Shown here: piece by piece, positions 1 to 11,439 of the stretch | Position numbering within the stretch: position 1 is the stretch's first letter | Layout of the letters: every line of letters starts with the position of its first letter | Source: Ascarosepion bandense | Taxonomy: Eukaryota > Mollusca > Cephalopoda > Sepiida > Sepiidae | Direction: 5' to 3' | Assembly: GCA_037127315.1 (NCBI GenBank) | Contig: JBBBDQ010000915.1 | Location: 839,501-903,500 of the forward strand | DNA length: 64,000 nucleotides | Notes under the pieces: model-generated | Database searches by the model: none | Told to the model about the DNA's origin: nothing | Seen by the model: only the letters and a program-made list of their open reading frames with translations | Translations under genes and position numbers: made by a program

Positions 1-479
1 CGAAAATGAAAAAGAACCGATGAAGTGTCATGATCGGCTACTTTCCGAAAGAACGAGGCATTTACAAAATGAATATCTTTGTTAAATATGGACGAAATCA
101 TATTAAAAACGAGGTTTCAGCATATTTTATTAAACTCAAAAAATATTATGAGCTGTGAAATCTGATGCTTCCATGTAACGAATAGCCAAGAGCGGGAACA
201 ATGTAATGGTAATATTAGTCGTTTCTTTATAAAGAGACATTCAGCACTCAATGACCGAGCCTCCAGTGCTACAATCGGTTGCAAATTATAAAATCGTTAT
301 ATGAAAAAAGTTTTATTTTCAGTAAAATACGTTTCTCAAATTTAATAGATTTTATTGCTCTTTCCAGTATTAGTGGGCCTTCTTTCAAAACCTTTTTTTC
401 GAAGTAGTGTGGAAAATGGGCATCTTTAATATGTCATTGATGTCTCTTCGTGCCATCTGACGTTTTAGCCATTCCAACA
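1..479. other. Unassigned AT-rich DNA
   Basis: No open frame, repeat or RNA signature that I can support. Short frames here are broken by frequent stops on both strands. Confidence 0.5.
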
Positions 480-570
480 TGGCATAATGGTTAGCAAACT
501 TATCACGCAAGATTAGTTACGACTGAATCGTGAGTACGATTCTCACTTAGTGTCGCATAAATTCGGAAAA
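480..570 (+). repeat. tRNA-derived SINE head (fragment)
   Basis: A tRNA-like stretch: an A-box-like segment (ATGGTTAGCAAACTTA) is followed about 35 bases later by a B-box-like arm (GTGAGTACGATTCTCAC) in which the T-stem halves pair. Similar head pieces occur near 18.2 kb and 30.1 kb. The acceptor stem does not close, so this is a retroposon fragment and not a tRNA gene. Confidence 0.4.
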
Positions 571-799
571 TCACCATGATAGTTTTTGTTGTTAGTGTTG
601 GAATTCTCAAAGTGATGGGGTTTCTGTTATTTCGTAATATTCTTTTTGATCATGTAGCACCAGATTACGAATTTCGAAGAAGGATGCCCTTCTCTAGGTT
701 GCCGATACTCATTCACTAGATGCCAGTTTTAGACATGGATCTTATACAGTGGATCGTTTATACATTTCTGGACCTGTTGGGTACCATTAATGATATCTT

Positions 800-1055
800 T
801 AATTAAGTAATTATAATTGATTAAATAATTTTACGGATCATCAACCTTTGACAGGTTATGTAATGATAGAAAATAAACTTGATTGGAATTTGTTTAGATG
901 ATATTGATTAACTGATACAAATCCTACTATTTAGCCCATAACTGGTTTATGTAAATGGATTCGCGCAAATGAATATGGCAAACTCAACTGGAATTTCAAC
1001 TCGTTTTCGTTTTCCAATTCTGATCCGTTACACAATAACCCATCCGCACCTGGTA
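800..1055 (-). repeat. SINE, subfamily B
   Basis: Shares its right half with the copies at about 9.6, 13.5 and 63.0 kb: an element-specific 3' tail at low coordinates, then a tRNA-like head at high coordinates. Read on the minus strand, an A-box-like TGTAACGGATC segment precedes a degenerate B box. Strongly decayed; boundaries are approximate. Confidence 0.4.
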
Positions 1056-1583
1056 TTCTATAGCTGTCTATGTTCTGAGCAAGTACGACGTTGCTTTACT
1101 TCAAGGATCGATCGAGAACCGATGTTTCAACTTCACATGACGCTAAGCCAAAAACTTTGTATGACGCAGTTATTTAAGAAAATTCAAGTTAATGTTTTGA
1201 TTTTCTATCAAATTTCGGTTGTTTAAGTCTGCAAGGTGGAAAAAGTCCTCTTTTCTTGAAATCAAAAATTTATGTCGTCTTTTTAAATTGACATTAAAAT
1301 TTGTCCCTTGTGAAAAAAAAAACGCATTCCACCTTTATATGAACATCTTTACTTTTTAAATATTTTCGAATTCATGTAAGGCCCTTTATGGAAAAGAAAA
1401 AGAAATATTTTATATCACCACCCTTGAGTTCAGGATTAATTCTACACTTAGTCAAACAGTGTATATTATGTAAAAAGATCATATTTTGCCAGTGTTTAGA
1501 GTGGATAAAGCGTGCCTTCTCAGAATATCAGCATTTTAGAATATAAGATTTATCCTATGCTCAAAAACCGACCGTTAGTACCA
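1056..1583. other. Unassigned AT-rich DNA
   Basis: Poly-A-rich and stop-rich in all frames. Nothing recognised. Confidence 0.5.
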
Positions 1584-1591
1584 GCGGCTAT

Positions 1592-1910
1592 CAGTCAGTC
1601 AGTTAAATGTCATACGTGATACACGCTTGGGCAATCATGTCTCTTTCGAGACATGACTGACTGGGCAGAAGATTACCTTGCAGTAGGTTGCCATTGCTGT
1701 CTGCGGTAGACTGGTTGCCAGCCAAGGCTATAGAACCCAATCTGTCCTCTTATTTAATACATAACTGGAGGGAAGAGACGGGTTAATACCTTTCACAAGG
1801 GTATTTGCGCGTAAGTGAATGCAAGGAATTCAACCGGAATTCGAACTCTGCTCCCCTATTTGCCATTTGAATCGATATCCGCTTCACCACAACACGCATC
1901 CTATCCATTG
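1592..1910 (-). repeat. SINE, subfamily A, full-length copy with target duplication
   Basis: The best preserved SINE in the window. It is flanked by a perfect 8-bp direct repeat GCGGCTAT at 1584-1591 and 1911-1918, the expected mark of LINE-mediated retroposition. On the minus strand, the high-coordinate end holds the tRNA-derived head: an A-box-like GTGGTGAAGCGGATATCG and a B-box-like GAGTTCGAATTCC. A body of about 200 bp follows, ending in a CTGACTGACTG tail at low coordinates. Related copies lie at about 2.35, 6.89, 29.1, 49.5, 50.1 and 57.1 kb. tRNA-derived SINE families have been described from octopus; assigning this copy to a named family would need a database comparison. Confidence 0.75.
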
Positions 1911-2349
1911 GCGGCTATACGCTGACCTAAAGATTAGAGTTATTACAATTCTATAACTTTTAAATCTAAATTAATTACAAATTCATGTAATAAAGCCAAA
2001 GGTATCAATTTAAAACAAAGTATCAGACTGTAAATGTGGACGTTTTAGAGGGCTACAGTGAGAAAAGATGAAATTCTAGATAAGTATCAAGATCTTGTAT
2101 AAGATCTAAGACAAATTACGAGAAAGAATACAATGACTTTTTATCGTTTGAATTTCAAGATGACAAAGATACTAAAACGCAAGAGAATACCCGTGAGTTA
2201 AATAAACTTAGAAAATCTTATTGAAGAGAAAGAAGAATATAAAGGTAAAGAATTATAGAGACGGAAGATTTTTATTGACGTTTCATTTTAACTACAAAAT
2301 AATGAGACCTAGCTGCCAATCTAGCAATGCACGTAAATTTGTAAAGTTA

Positions 2350-2585
2350 AAATCAATTAAGTGTCATACGTGATACATGCTTCGGTCATCATATATAAAA
2401 AAATAGATATGGCTGACTGGGCAGAAGATTTTATTACAGTAGTTTGCCATTATTTTCTGCGATAAACTGCTTGCTAATCAAGGCTATAGATCCCAATCTG
2501 TTCTGCTAATTTACCCGTAGTTGTAGGGAGAAGAAAAGACTTAATACATTTCACAAGTGTATTTGCGCATACGTGAATGCAACAG
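2350..2585 (-). repeat. SINE, subfamily A, truncated copy
   Basis: Matches the 1592-1910 copy from its tail (GTGTCATACGTGATAC) through the body, but stops before the tRNA-like head. The promoter end is therefore missing. No clean flanking duplication is seen. Confidence 0.65.
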
Positions 2586-2659
2586 GTGATAACACCTAAA
2601 GTGTGGATGGACAGCTTTGCCTATGAAGTTCCGAAGTCGGAATGTTGACGATAGCATCA

Positions 2660-2660
2660 G

Positions 2661-2716
<56 letters not shown>
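2660..2716. repeat. (TA)n microsatellite
   Basis: Uninterrupted TA dinucleotide array. Similar arrays occur at 3746-3766, 3864-3897, 44590-44646, 44852-44878, 53812-53856, 56115-56172, 56238-56279 and 59716-59752. Confidence 0.95.
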
Positions 2717-2719
<3 letters not shown>

Positions 2720-3360
2720 CATACTAATATGTGACAAATACGTTTTTCAAATAACAGCATTATAAATTCTATCAAACTAGTGTAGATTTGTCTACAACTG
2801 AAAACAGAGAAAGTGTTTGTTTGAACTGAACGTTATTTCCGTCAAAATAGTTTTTGTCTCTATTAATTGGCTTATTCATGTAAATTTCCAACATATAATC
2901 CCCCATTTTGGCTCAGTTGAGGGAGAGCAAAACGGTTAGCTGTGTTTGTTTTTATTTTTTACTTCCCCTTTTTACAAATGTTTGCCCTTTAATTATGGGT
3001 AACAAAATTGATCTTATTCATTATATATATATAGTGTGTGTGTGTGTGTGTGCGCGCGCGTGCGCGTGTGTGTGTGCGCATGTGTGTCTGTGTGTTTGTG
3101 TGTGTATTTAGCGGAAGATATCAGACACAATGACACAATGAGGCGAAAATATTCGATGTGAATGACAGATAATCTTACCTTTACAACGATTGTTGATTAA
3201 ATGAAAGGATTAGAGATCTATGAAAAAGTTTTATATTCATACGTGACAAATATGCTTTTAAGATGACAGCATTACTAAAACCATCAGCACTAGTCTATAT
3301 TTAAAAGCTACAACTGTACAACAGAAGAGAACAGAAGGAAATATTACAACGTTAATAATT
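2717..3360. repeat. Pair of related direct repeats either side of a (TG)n tract
   Basis: The segments 2717-2850 and 3228-3360 are diverged direct copies. Both carry a GTGACAAATA segment, then an ACAGCATTA segment, then ACTAGT, then a CTACAACTG segment in the same order and spacing. A third short match to the ACAGCATTACTAAAA part lies at 7983. The family is unknown to me. The (TG)n/(CG)n tract at 3029-3110 lies between the copies. Confidence 0.4.
3029..3110. repeat. (TG)n with (CG) interruptions
   Basis: Alternating purine-pyrimidine tract with GCGCGCG stretches, the kind of sequence that can adopt Z-DNA. Reading frames through it give Cys/Val strings and are not genes. Confidence 0.9.
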
Positions 3361-3364
3361 TATC

Positions 3365-3862
3365 TTTCGATATTTAAAGGGAAATAATTTCTCATCTTAT
3401 CGACTGTTTTAGAAAGATAAATACACGTACGGAAAATTTATATGCAGATTTTTATTTTTATTTTTTTAGAAAAGGTTCAGTTATCTCTAGGAGAGTAATA
3501 ATCCAGAGGCACGTGGTACATGAATAAGACGTTAATGGAACATACCGCTGGGTACCTAAAATAAAATATTAAAAAAATCTCCTCACAGCTGAAGCACGGT
3601 TTGGACTGAGCAATTACGGGTTATTTTTTAAGATGAAAACACGTGCCAAAAAATGCCTCCGAGTTTTATTGATTGGTTTGCTCGCTTTTATTTCTTTCCA
3701 AGAATGCAGCAGGCTTCTACTACCATTATGATACATAGCAGAAATATATATATATATATATATATAGATGTTATTTAAAAACGTATAAAACATAGTTCGT
3801 ATTTCAAAAACAGCAGCTGATAATATAAATTTATGAGCAACTTTGCTGGATCTACCAAAATG

Positions 3863-3898
<36 letters not shown>

Positions 3899-4420
3899 TA
3901 AGCAAACTTTAAGCGCTATTCGATAATTCTAAATGTATCTTGTTCAAATATAATAAGGATGTAAAAAGTATATTTACGATTGTTTTGTATATTCGAGAAA
4001 TCTTAGAAAAATATGCGTCGCACTAAAAGGAAGCGACCTTGCATCCTCTAAATGAAAACGTCAGTGAGCTTGTAAGCGCCCTACCCCGCTCGGCAACATC
4101 AGCGGATTTAAATTTGTCAGTGTTCCCATGGGCTTTCCAACTTCTTCATTTGCATGTGTATACGTACGAACGTAAACGATGGGATCATAAACGTATGACA
4201 TCAAAACTTTTCGTTCTTAAGCATAAGTTGCCATAAATCTTTTTTTACGTGCTTTAACACGTGCATGGCTATATTACAACATATAAAAAAACTATTTTGG
4301 ATACTTTTCACGTTGTAATGAATGCTAAGCAATTTTTCAACCGTTATATTTGAAGATAGAAGAAAGTTTACAGTCATTTTTAGCAACACAGGATTGCGGT
4401 TAATTTTTTTTTACCATAAT
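3365..4420. other. Unassigned DNA with two (TA)n arrays
   Basis: Contains (TA)n at 3746-3766 and 3864-3897. Nothing else recognised. Confidence 0.5.
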
Positions 4421-4422
4421 AT

Positions 4423-4480
4423 AACCCTGAAGATGATCTCGGAAGAAGATTGAAAGTACTTTGGAACATCGAGAAATAAA
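4423..4480 (+). ncRNA. Very weak hammerhead-like motif
   Basis: A CTGAAGA box is followed by a short arm pair (GATCT with AGATT) and then GAAA. This resembles the order CUGANGA, stem II, GAAA of a hammerhead ribozyme. No convincing stem I or cleavage site is visible. It is listed because better examples occur at 27.85 kb and 59.57 kb; chance is a real alternative. Confidence 0.15.
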
Positions 4481-4623
4481 TAATAACATCTGTCAACGTT
4501 ACAACTCATTTATGATATCTTTCAATTGTAATACACGAAAGATTATCCGTGTGTATGAACGGATTGTAATAAAAATAAATAGTAAAAATGTTTGAAATGT
4601 CTAAAAGAAAATATACTGCCTAA

Positions 4624-4660
4624 ATACACACACACACACATACACAAACGCGCGCACACA

Positions 4661-4710
<50 letters not shown>
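4624..4710. repeat. (CA)n(TA)n compound microsatellite
   Basis: A CA/CG-rich tract runs directly into a (TA)n array. Open frames through it are artefacts of repeat translation. Confidence 0.9.
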
Positions 4711-4712
<2 letters not shown>

Positions 4713-4714
4713 AT

Positions 4715-6715
4715 ACAGAAAAGCGTTGATGACAAATTAAGCGCAGTTTATACATAGCAGGTGGGCAACAGTGTCTAAATAATGCAATCGAATTTAGCAT
4801 AAACATTATATTTCAGAGAATGTCATGTAATTCATAAATATTTGACATAGAGGAAGAATATATTTAATGTTAAAACGGATATAAGGGATAAACTCGTTAC
4901 ATGGAACGATTACTATTTTACTTGGGATTTTTTTAAAATAAAGTGGCAAATGATGTAATTATTATAAGTTAACCTCTTAAATGAAATATGATTAATAAGG
5001 AAACACTGTTCACATCTTTCTTTTCTATCGTTAAATTCGTGGTCCATCTTGATATGGTTTACATTGCTTTACACTAAAAGTTAAGAGGTTTATATCAAGG
5101 ACACGACTTGCTAGTATACCAGGTAAGAATCATCCTCATGCACTTTGGGTTTCACTGATATGAAGTGAGTTCCAATCAGACAGTTGTTTCCGCGAACTGT
5201 TATAGTTTTTCCAGTTATTATACGCTAGCTGATTCAAGTCTAGACGTCCTGTGTATGAGGATAAAAAACACCCGGCAGCAAGACTTCAGGTCGGGAGAGT
5301 TTGAAGAATGGGGAACAACCTGTTAATTGCTGTTGTTTGCAGATCCACTCTGACCTGGGGTATTAAAACCTGTTAGGGTACCATCTATGAACAAGTATTT
5401 AGCCCCAAACCTCGGGTCAAAACACTATGAAAGTGTAAATTTAAGTTTTGTATTAAAAATACCAGCAATACATTTTCATAGTAAATTAATTACCAAAATA
5501 CATTTCTGTAAATGATATTATTAATTCTCCTACGAAAATTAAATTAAGGCATTTAATATTATGTTGATATACCACGAAAAATCAATATAACGTTGATATA
5601 CCACAAAAAACGTAAACAAACAGAAGAGTTTAAGTCTAGGGTCAACTATTATCTATCCGAAACATTGTTCTAATTTGAAGTTCTTACGTTCTCCTCTTAC
5701 ACCATTTTAACAATCTTATTTAGTTACGGTCTACCTTGAGTGAATTTTTGACATGTATGAAAAATTATGTGAGATATATGTGAGATATAATAACGTGTGC
5801 ATTTTATCAAATATTTAGTTGATAATACTCAATTCTCCAGGGAAAATATCTATCAAGCATAGGTACAAAAGTTCGACGTGAATAGTGTTTGGGTTGGAAA
5901 TCAGTTACGGAATAATTACATTTTATTTGTCGACACAAAATTAACATCGCAAGTTTTTCAGCATTCAACTCTATTTACTTTCACATCTGCCACTTTTTTC
6001 TTTTCTTGTTAGTTTGCGAAGTAAAGAACATCTTGCGCGGCCATCCTTTTCGCTGTCGAGTACCAAACTGGCTTACGTGAGTATATTGCTTTGGCATCTG
6101 CTTAAGAAATTCTCTCTACTGCCAGGTGATCGACCGAACCACGCCACAGTAAACTATTGAAAAGACATGAACAAAAGACATGCACACACGTAGCTACATG
6201 CAAATTGCGATTGTCCGAGCAAAGTAATTCATTCACACGAACGAGGTAAATTATTATTTCTTTTTTGTTTCTTCTGCTTTTAGTAGTTTCTGTTAATGTT
6301 CAATTCTTCAGGCTTACTTTACTATTTAAATGTAATATTGTAATTTTGTAATTATACAAAAAGACAGCGTAATGATAATTTAGAAAGAGGACAGATATAT
6401 TGATAAGAATATTTAAAAAACAATAATCAAAGTTTGAAAAACAACATGAACGGAAGAGATAAATCAAAATAACTCCTAATAAAGACAAAGAGATGATGTT
6501 GTGAAGAGGATATTTAAAGAGAGAAATTGAATCTGTCTTAATGATAGCCTAGAAACATTTCATATCAAAGAGCTATAGCCAAGGCAGATCAGACAACAGA
6601 ATAGAAAATGTTGGCTATGCTAGAATCGAAGAAAGGGTTGAGACAGTCGATTATGTACAAACAGAAATAATTGCAGAAGGAAGAACCAAGAATTAAATGC
6701 AAAAGATGACATTTT
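4715..6715. other. Unassigned DNA
   Basis: About 2 kb with no coding frame of convincing composition and no repeat family I can name. A slightly GC-richer patch lies at 5260-5420. Confidence 0.5.
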
Positions 6716-6721
6716 TTACTT

Positions 6722-7345
6722 GTGCACCGTCAACTGGAATTTAAACTTGTTACTAGATTTGCATCTAGATCCCACGCTTTAACTGTTGAAATAGTTAAAT
6801 GCACAACCAATTCTACTCCAACAGTTTCTTTTCCCGCACTTACCGCCTGTGGAACTCAATTCTGTTTACTTGCTTTCCTGATAGCTCAGTCAGTTAATTG
6901 CCACGCGTTTCTGCGAAAGAGACAGGACTGACTGGGCTGAGGATTTTTCCTCAGTAGCTTGCCATTAACTTCTGCGTTAGACTAGTTGCCAATCAAGGCT
7001 ACAGAATCCAGTCTGTCCTATTTCATCCATAGGGGAAGGGAGAAGCGATGGATTCATAACTTTTCCAAATGTATTTGTGTGTATGTGCAGGCAACAAAGT
7101 CAACAGGAATTCTAACGCGGCTTTCTGATTTCCTCCGAGAAAATATCCTCTGCACCAAAATGCACATCTTCTTAATAGCTACAATCTCCAAATATTAAAA
7201 TGCATCTTCAATTGCCATCTTCTATTTTTTAGAATCCAGTTCATCTTTCATCATTTCAATATTTTCTGTACCTATTCTTTTCTCTCATTGTAACTTCCTG
7301 TACTGATGGCGGTCTTGCCTTGCTTGGAGGAAAATGAATTTAAAA
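6722..7345 (+). mobile_element. LINE 3' end (CR1/jockey-like), interrupted by a SINE
   Basis: Two pieces of one non-LTR retrotransposon 3' end, 6722-6880 and 7181-7345. The first matches, with frame breaks, the reverse-transcriptase C-terminus seen at 61.4-62.0 kb (motif order TRLA..SFTV..., then WNSLP, there RLWNSLP and here CGTQFCL). The second continues from the same point with the same CAATCTCCAA and CAATTGCCATCT landmarks and ends in the family tail CTTGCTTGGAGG...AAAAAAATG. The SINE at 6887-7174 splits it. 5' truncated and not coding. Confidence 0.6.
6887..7174 (-). repeat. SINE, subfamily A, inserted in a LINE
   Basis: Body matches the 1592-1910 SINE (CTGACTGGGCTGAGGATT, then the GTTGCCAATCAAGGCT landmark, then the TTTGTGTG segment). 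It is bounded by a 6-bp direct repeat ATAGCT at 6881-6886 and 7175-7180, and the LINE sequence resumes immediately after. The head region near 7120-7165 is decayed. Confidence 0.65.
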
Positions 7346-7349
7346 AAAT

Positions 7350-8780
7350 GTATGAATTATATCAGAGAAATTGCGAGAATGACTGGGATTTAAATTTAAA
7401 GTTAAACGCATATTTTATTCAAGATAAGAAAATAAGAACATTTTCCTTGTAAAAACAAAATGGAAAATTTAATGTTTGTTGTCGTTCATAGAAAGAAAAA
7501 TAGCTGAAAACATAACTGGAACAGGACTATAATTTGAAATTAGTGTTGCAAATTTATTCAAGATTATTGGCATGCTTGGAAGAATAGTAATGGCGAAACA
7601 AGCCGTTCCCGTACGTAGAATTTTCAGTATTCATTCATCGAACAGCAAGCGTTTGTTTAAAACAGTTTTTTTATGAAAGTATACAAATCGGGATGGATTT
7701 GTCTAGTATTAATGCCAGTTTTTTTCTAACATTGTGTTTGTTTTCGTATTGAAAAGTTACAGCGTGATATCATTATTTATCCTAGTTACATTTATTAACA
7801 ATTTTGTTTCTGTTTCGGTTGTAAATACTCAAGGGGTGTGTTATTCGTTAATTGGTAAAGAATCATCGTGATTTTGTGTCTCCAGCTCATAAGTCTTGAA
7901 AAAAAAAGATCCACATATTTAAGATTTATAGGATTTAGACTTTAGATTAATTAGAAATCTGGAAAAGATCACAAAGAATTAAAATGACAGCATTACTAAA
8001 ATCGTATAGAATAATAAATATCAAGAGACTGTAAGTCCCCTACGGTCGCTTGATTTTATCTGACAATCACCGGTTTCTTAAAATCTAAAGGTTTTATAAG
8101 TACAAATAATGGATTCGTAGAAGTCACTTATTAAATAAAGTCGCATTATAGATGTTAGATAACTTTAAAATGAGTATTTTTTATCTGTTAATTTTTTAAT
8201 TGTTAATTTTTTTTAATATCCAGCAAGCTTAGAACATTCGTAAGATGTGTACTATGTTTTGTTGTGTCTAAGTCGACGGTTCATTAAAACCGTTGCATTA
8301 AACTTTGAATCGATTACCGCTGCCACATAGGGGATGATGATGTCCAATCCTCTCTTACCAGCCTCAGTCGATACAAAAGTGTCTACTCTGCGTTTAAAAT
8401 AATGCATTGTTTTCCATCCTAAAAACCATTTCACCACATTGCTAACTTCTTGCTTCTCTATTGTTATTGTCATGGAGAACTTTATGGCAAACTACCATCC
8501 TTAGCTCCTGTAGATCAGACCTTCACAGTTAAGGCCTGTCAGATTATGTACAGAAAATTGAGATCCTTATTCCCTTCGTATTACATTGATAGAGAGGGAG
8601 TTTTACTTAAACAGCTTCTGGCCTAGAACTATTTACATTACGGAAAGGACATTCGAAAGGACGTGAACCTGACTACTACAATGTTAAGCTCTAGTCATTT
8701 ATTTTACATATCTTCATAATACGCACGTCTTTCTCATTTTTCTACGCCCTTAGAATGAACAAACGTATTAACCCTCTATC
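7350..8780. other. Unassigned DNA
   Basis: No recognised element. A 73-codon frame on the minus strand (8252-8473) has reasonable amino-acid composition but no family I recognise and no clear splice signals. Confidence 0.45.
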
Positions 8781-8784
8781 ATGA

Positions 8785-9200
8785 ATGGGTCTTATGCATT
8801 ATATTTGAATTTTTAAAAATCAAAATTGGCTGGAAAGTATGAGGTCTGAAGGGAATTCCACAAGCGAGAAGTGTGAGAAAAGAAACTCTCAGCATAGAAC
8901 TTAGAAGGTTACATCTAGACAGTTCATCTGTAAACTGATAAGATCCTGTTAATATGGTACTGCGCTTGAATTCGTAAAGTCGAGATACCACAGAGTAGAG
9001 CTCTCCCGAACAATTACTATGAAAGTATTTACAGAAAAGACAAAAGGAAGCAACTTTACGGCGATTGGAAAGTAACCGAGCCGTCAGATCAGGTCCAATA
9101 ATATTGCTGATTCTTCTTTAGATTTTATCTGTAATTTTTAAATATATAGCATAAGCTTCAGAATATATGTAGCAGCAATATTCAAAGCACGGGCTAATAG
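8785..9200 (-). mobile_element. LINE relic, CR1/jockey-like reverse-transcriptase C-terminus
   Basis: On the minus strand, a series KVASFCLF-KYFHSNCSGEL, then a basic stretch, then SFLTLLACGIPF parallels the order NVASFCLIYKYIHGYCSDDL ... RLWNSLP in the better copy at 61.4-62.0 kb. Upstream (9060-9200) it shares the segment found again at 36.93-37.07 kb. Truncated at both ends with stops; same family as the copies at 6.7, 36.9, 60.3, 61.4 and 63.7 kb. Confidence 0.5.
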
Positions 9201-9204
9201 ACTA

Positions 9205-9595
9205 CTTCTAGATACGCATAATGGATTCTAGAGAGAAAAACTGTCTATAAAATTTCAGTGAACCAACTTTCATAGCACTAGACCTAAAATGAATTCAGTA
9301 TAGGTATTCCACTTAATACCAGCAGAGAATGTTAGCCCAAGAAGAAGCAACGGTTCAGTCTGCTGACTTAGCATCAGCCATCAGTGGGGTCACTGGACGG
9401 TTTCATTCTTTAAAAATAAAGATATTGTATTTATTTCAGTAATCATTCTGATTAGTGCTATCTTCGTCTTTCTTTCCGTTTTAGGACGTCATAAAAGCTC
9501 TAGTAAACATGGGTGGCAAAAGATGACATAGTGTACATTATTCGAAGTTTAGTAAGTGAGATAAATAGGTATGATTACAGTGAAATATACAAACA
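9205..9595. other. Unassigned DNA
   Basis: Nothing recognised. Confidence 0.5.
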
Positions 9596-9599
9596 AATA

Positions 9600-9870
9600 T
9601 TACAGATTAATTTGTTTTTTACGGCTTATCAACCTATTGCGTGTTATTTAATGCCAGAAAGTGATTTTATATCCTAAGAATTGTTATAATGATTTACTGA
9701 TACAAATTCTACTCATTAATTTATAACTTAGGGAGAAGATTTAAACCTTTCTCAAGATTATTTGCTCATGAGTGAAATTAACCCGAATGGAATTAGAACA
9801 GGCTTTTCTGATTTCAAATTCCAAGCAGTTATCCTTTACACCAGCTGCACGTCCAAGCTTATAGCACCTA
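9600..9870 (-). repeat. SINE, subfamily B
   Basis: Parallels 13540-13810 along its length: a TTATCAACC/ATTATCAAACG start, a TGATACAAATTCTA segment, a GGAATTAGAAC/GGAATTGAAAC segment and the TTCCAAGC-GTTATCCTTTACAC end. On the minus strand the last part reads as a tRNA-like head (GTAAAGGATAACTGCTTGG is A-box-like). It shares its head with subfamily A but has a different 3' part. Confidence 0.5.
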
Positions 9871-10080
9871 GTATCTCGGTAGTTATTAGGCTCCACGTTG
9901 CTTAAATTTGATGATCTTGTGAGAATGGGTGTTTCAAAAGGGCTTAGCTATATTCTAGATAAACAGATAGACAGATAGTTGATTTTCTAAGAACCGCTTA
10001 GAAGTGGCACAAAGCCGAAGGTATGAAGCACCCAGTAAGGATCGAACTGACCACTCACTACTCGAACGCCGAAGTGCCCA

Positions 10081-10082
10081 AC

Positions 10083-10150
<68 letters not shown>

Positions 10151-10417
10151 GTTTTGTTTGGTTTTGTTTAGACTCTTGTAAGCTTTATTGTTATATGTTC
10201 TTTCATGATTTTTTAAAATTTTGCATGTTAACACATATCCGTTTTCATTTTTATATGGATTTTCCGAAGTCTTTTGAGGTAAATATCAGTAGTCATTTTC
10301 AAGAATGGTGCATTTGTGGCATTGCTTTATCTCTTATCATGGTTTTTGGTGCTTACAACTATGTTCACGGCATCTTTTGTGCGTAGCTTAAAACAGACAT
10401 AAGGCTTCCAACAGCAT

Positions 10418-10483
<66 letters not shown>

Positions 10484-10893
10484 TTGATTTTGAAAACTTT
10501 GAAATTTGAGAACGCTCATGAATATTCATCAAGTTAGACAAAATGTCTAAGCAAGCTATGGAGGACGGTATGTAACAGAATTCAGTGTTTAATAAACGAA
10601 AATAAATCAATTGTATTTTTTAAAATGTAAATCAATATTTAAATTATCTTAGTTTCGGATTATTTTGTGTTACGTATTTTAATTAACATAAGGTTATGAA
10701 TTTACCATTTTCTTTTAATTCTATAATATTTTTATACTTACATATTTTTGCTAGGGAAATTAATAGTTCTTTCAGGAATGAAAATATTTGAACTTTGACG
10801 CGGATTTATATTTTGATAAGATTCGATAGTTCGACATTTTTTAGATCGAAGTTGTGGTTGAATGTATTTCTATATATAAATATTGCATTTGAT

Positions 10894-10948
<55 letters not shown>

Positions 10949-10975
10949 GAAAGTCATCGGTAAGTATGTAAAAGC

Positions 10976-11045
<70 letters not shown>

Positions 11046-11074
11046 GAAAGTCATAGGTAAGTATGTAAAAGCAC

Positions 11075-11143
<69 letters not shown>
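10081..11143. repeat. Cluster of five (GATA)n microsatellite arrays
   Basis: Pure GATA arrays at 10081-10151, 10418-10483, 10894-10949, 10976-11045 and 11075-11143. The last three are joined by a repeated 30-base linker (TGAAAGTCATCGGTAAGTAT and its near copy), so array plus linker was itself tandemly duplicated. Minus-strand frames of repeated Tyr-Leu-Ser-Ile come from the repeat and are not proteins. Confidence 0.95.
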
Positions 11144-11144
11144 T

Positions 11145-11435
11145 GAGTTCCTCGGTTATGAAGTTATATATGTCAGAAAGCTAGCGTTGTTTGCTTTTCT
11201 TCCATCATTGGTCAAATTTAACCTGATGAGTGGAGTACAATGTGTAAGGCTGCCGTTAACGCTTCAATATATATTGTACCAATCATTTCGGAATTTTTTC
11301 AAAATGCGTTAGATTTATTTTATCACAATGAAATTCAGAAGAAATGCGCATCAAAGTCTGCTAATGTATTGAACGGATGTTACTGTCCGTATCATCGAGT
11401 AAGCATTTACATTAAATGATAAAAGGTTGAGTGTT
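11145..11435. other. Unassigned DNA
   Basis: Nothing recognised. Confidence 0.5.
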
Positions 11436-11439
11436 TCAA

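Noticed and set aside
8252..8473. 73-codon minus-strand frame considered as a host exon
   Set aside because: No recognised family, no clear splice sites, and it lies beside LINE and SINE relics.
10806..11054. Long minus-strand frames of repeated Tyr-Leu-Ser-Ile
   Set aside because: Direct translation of (GATA)n; not a protein.
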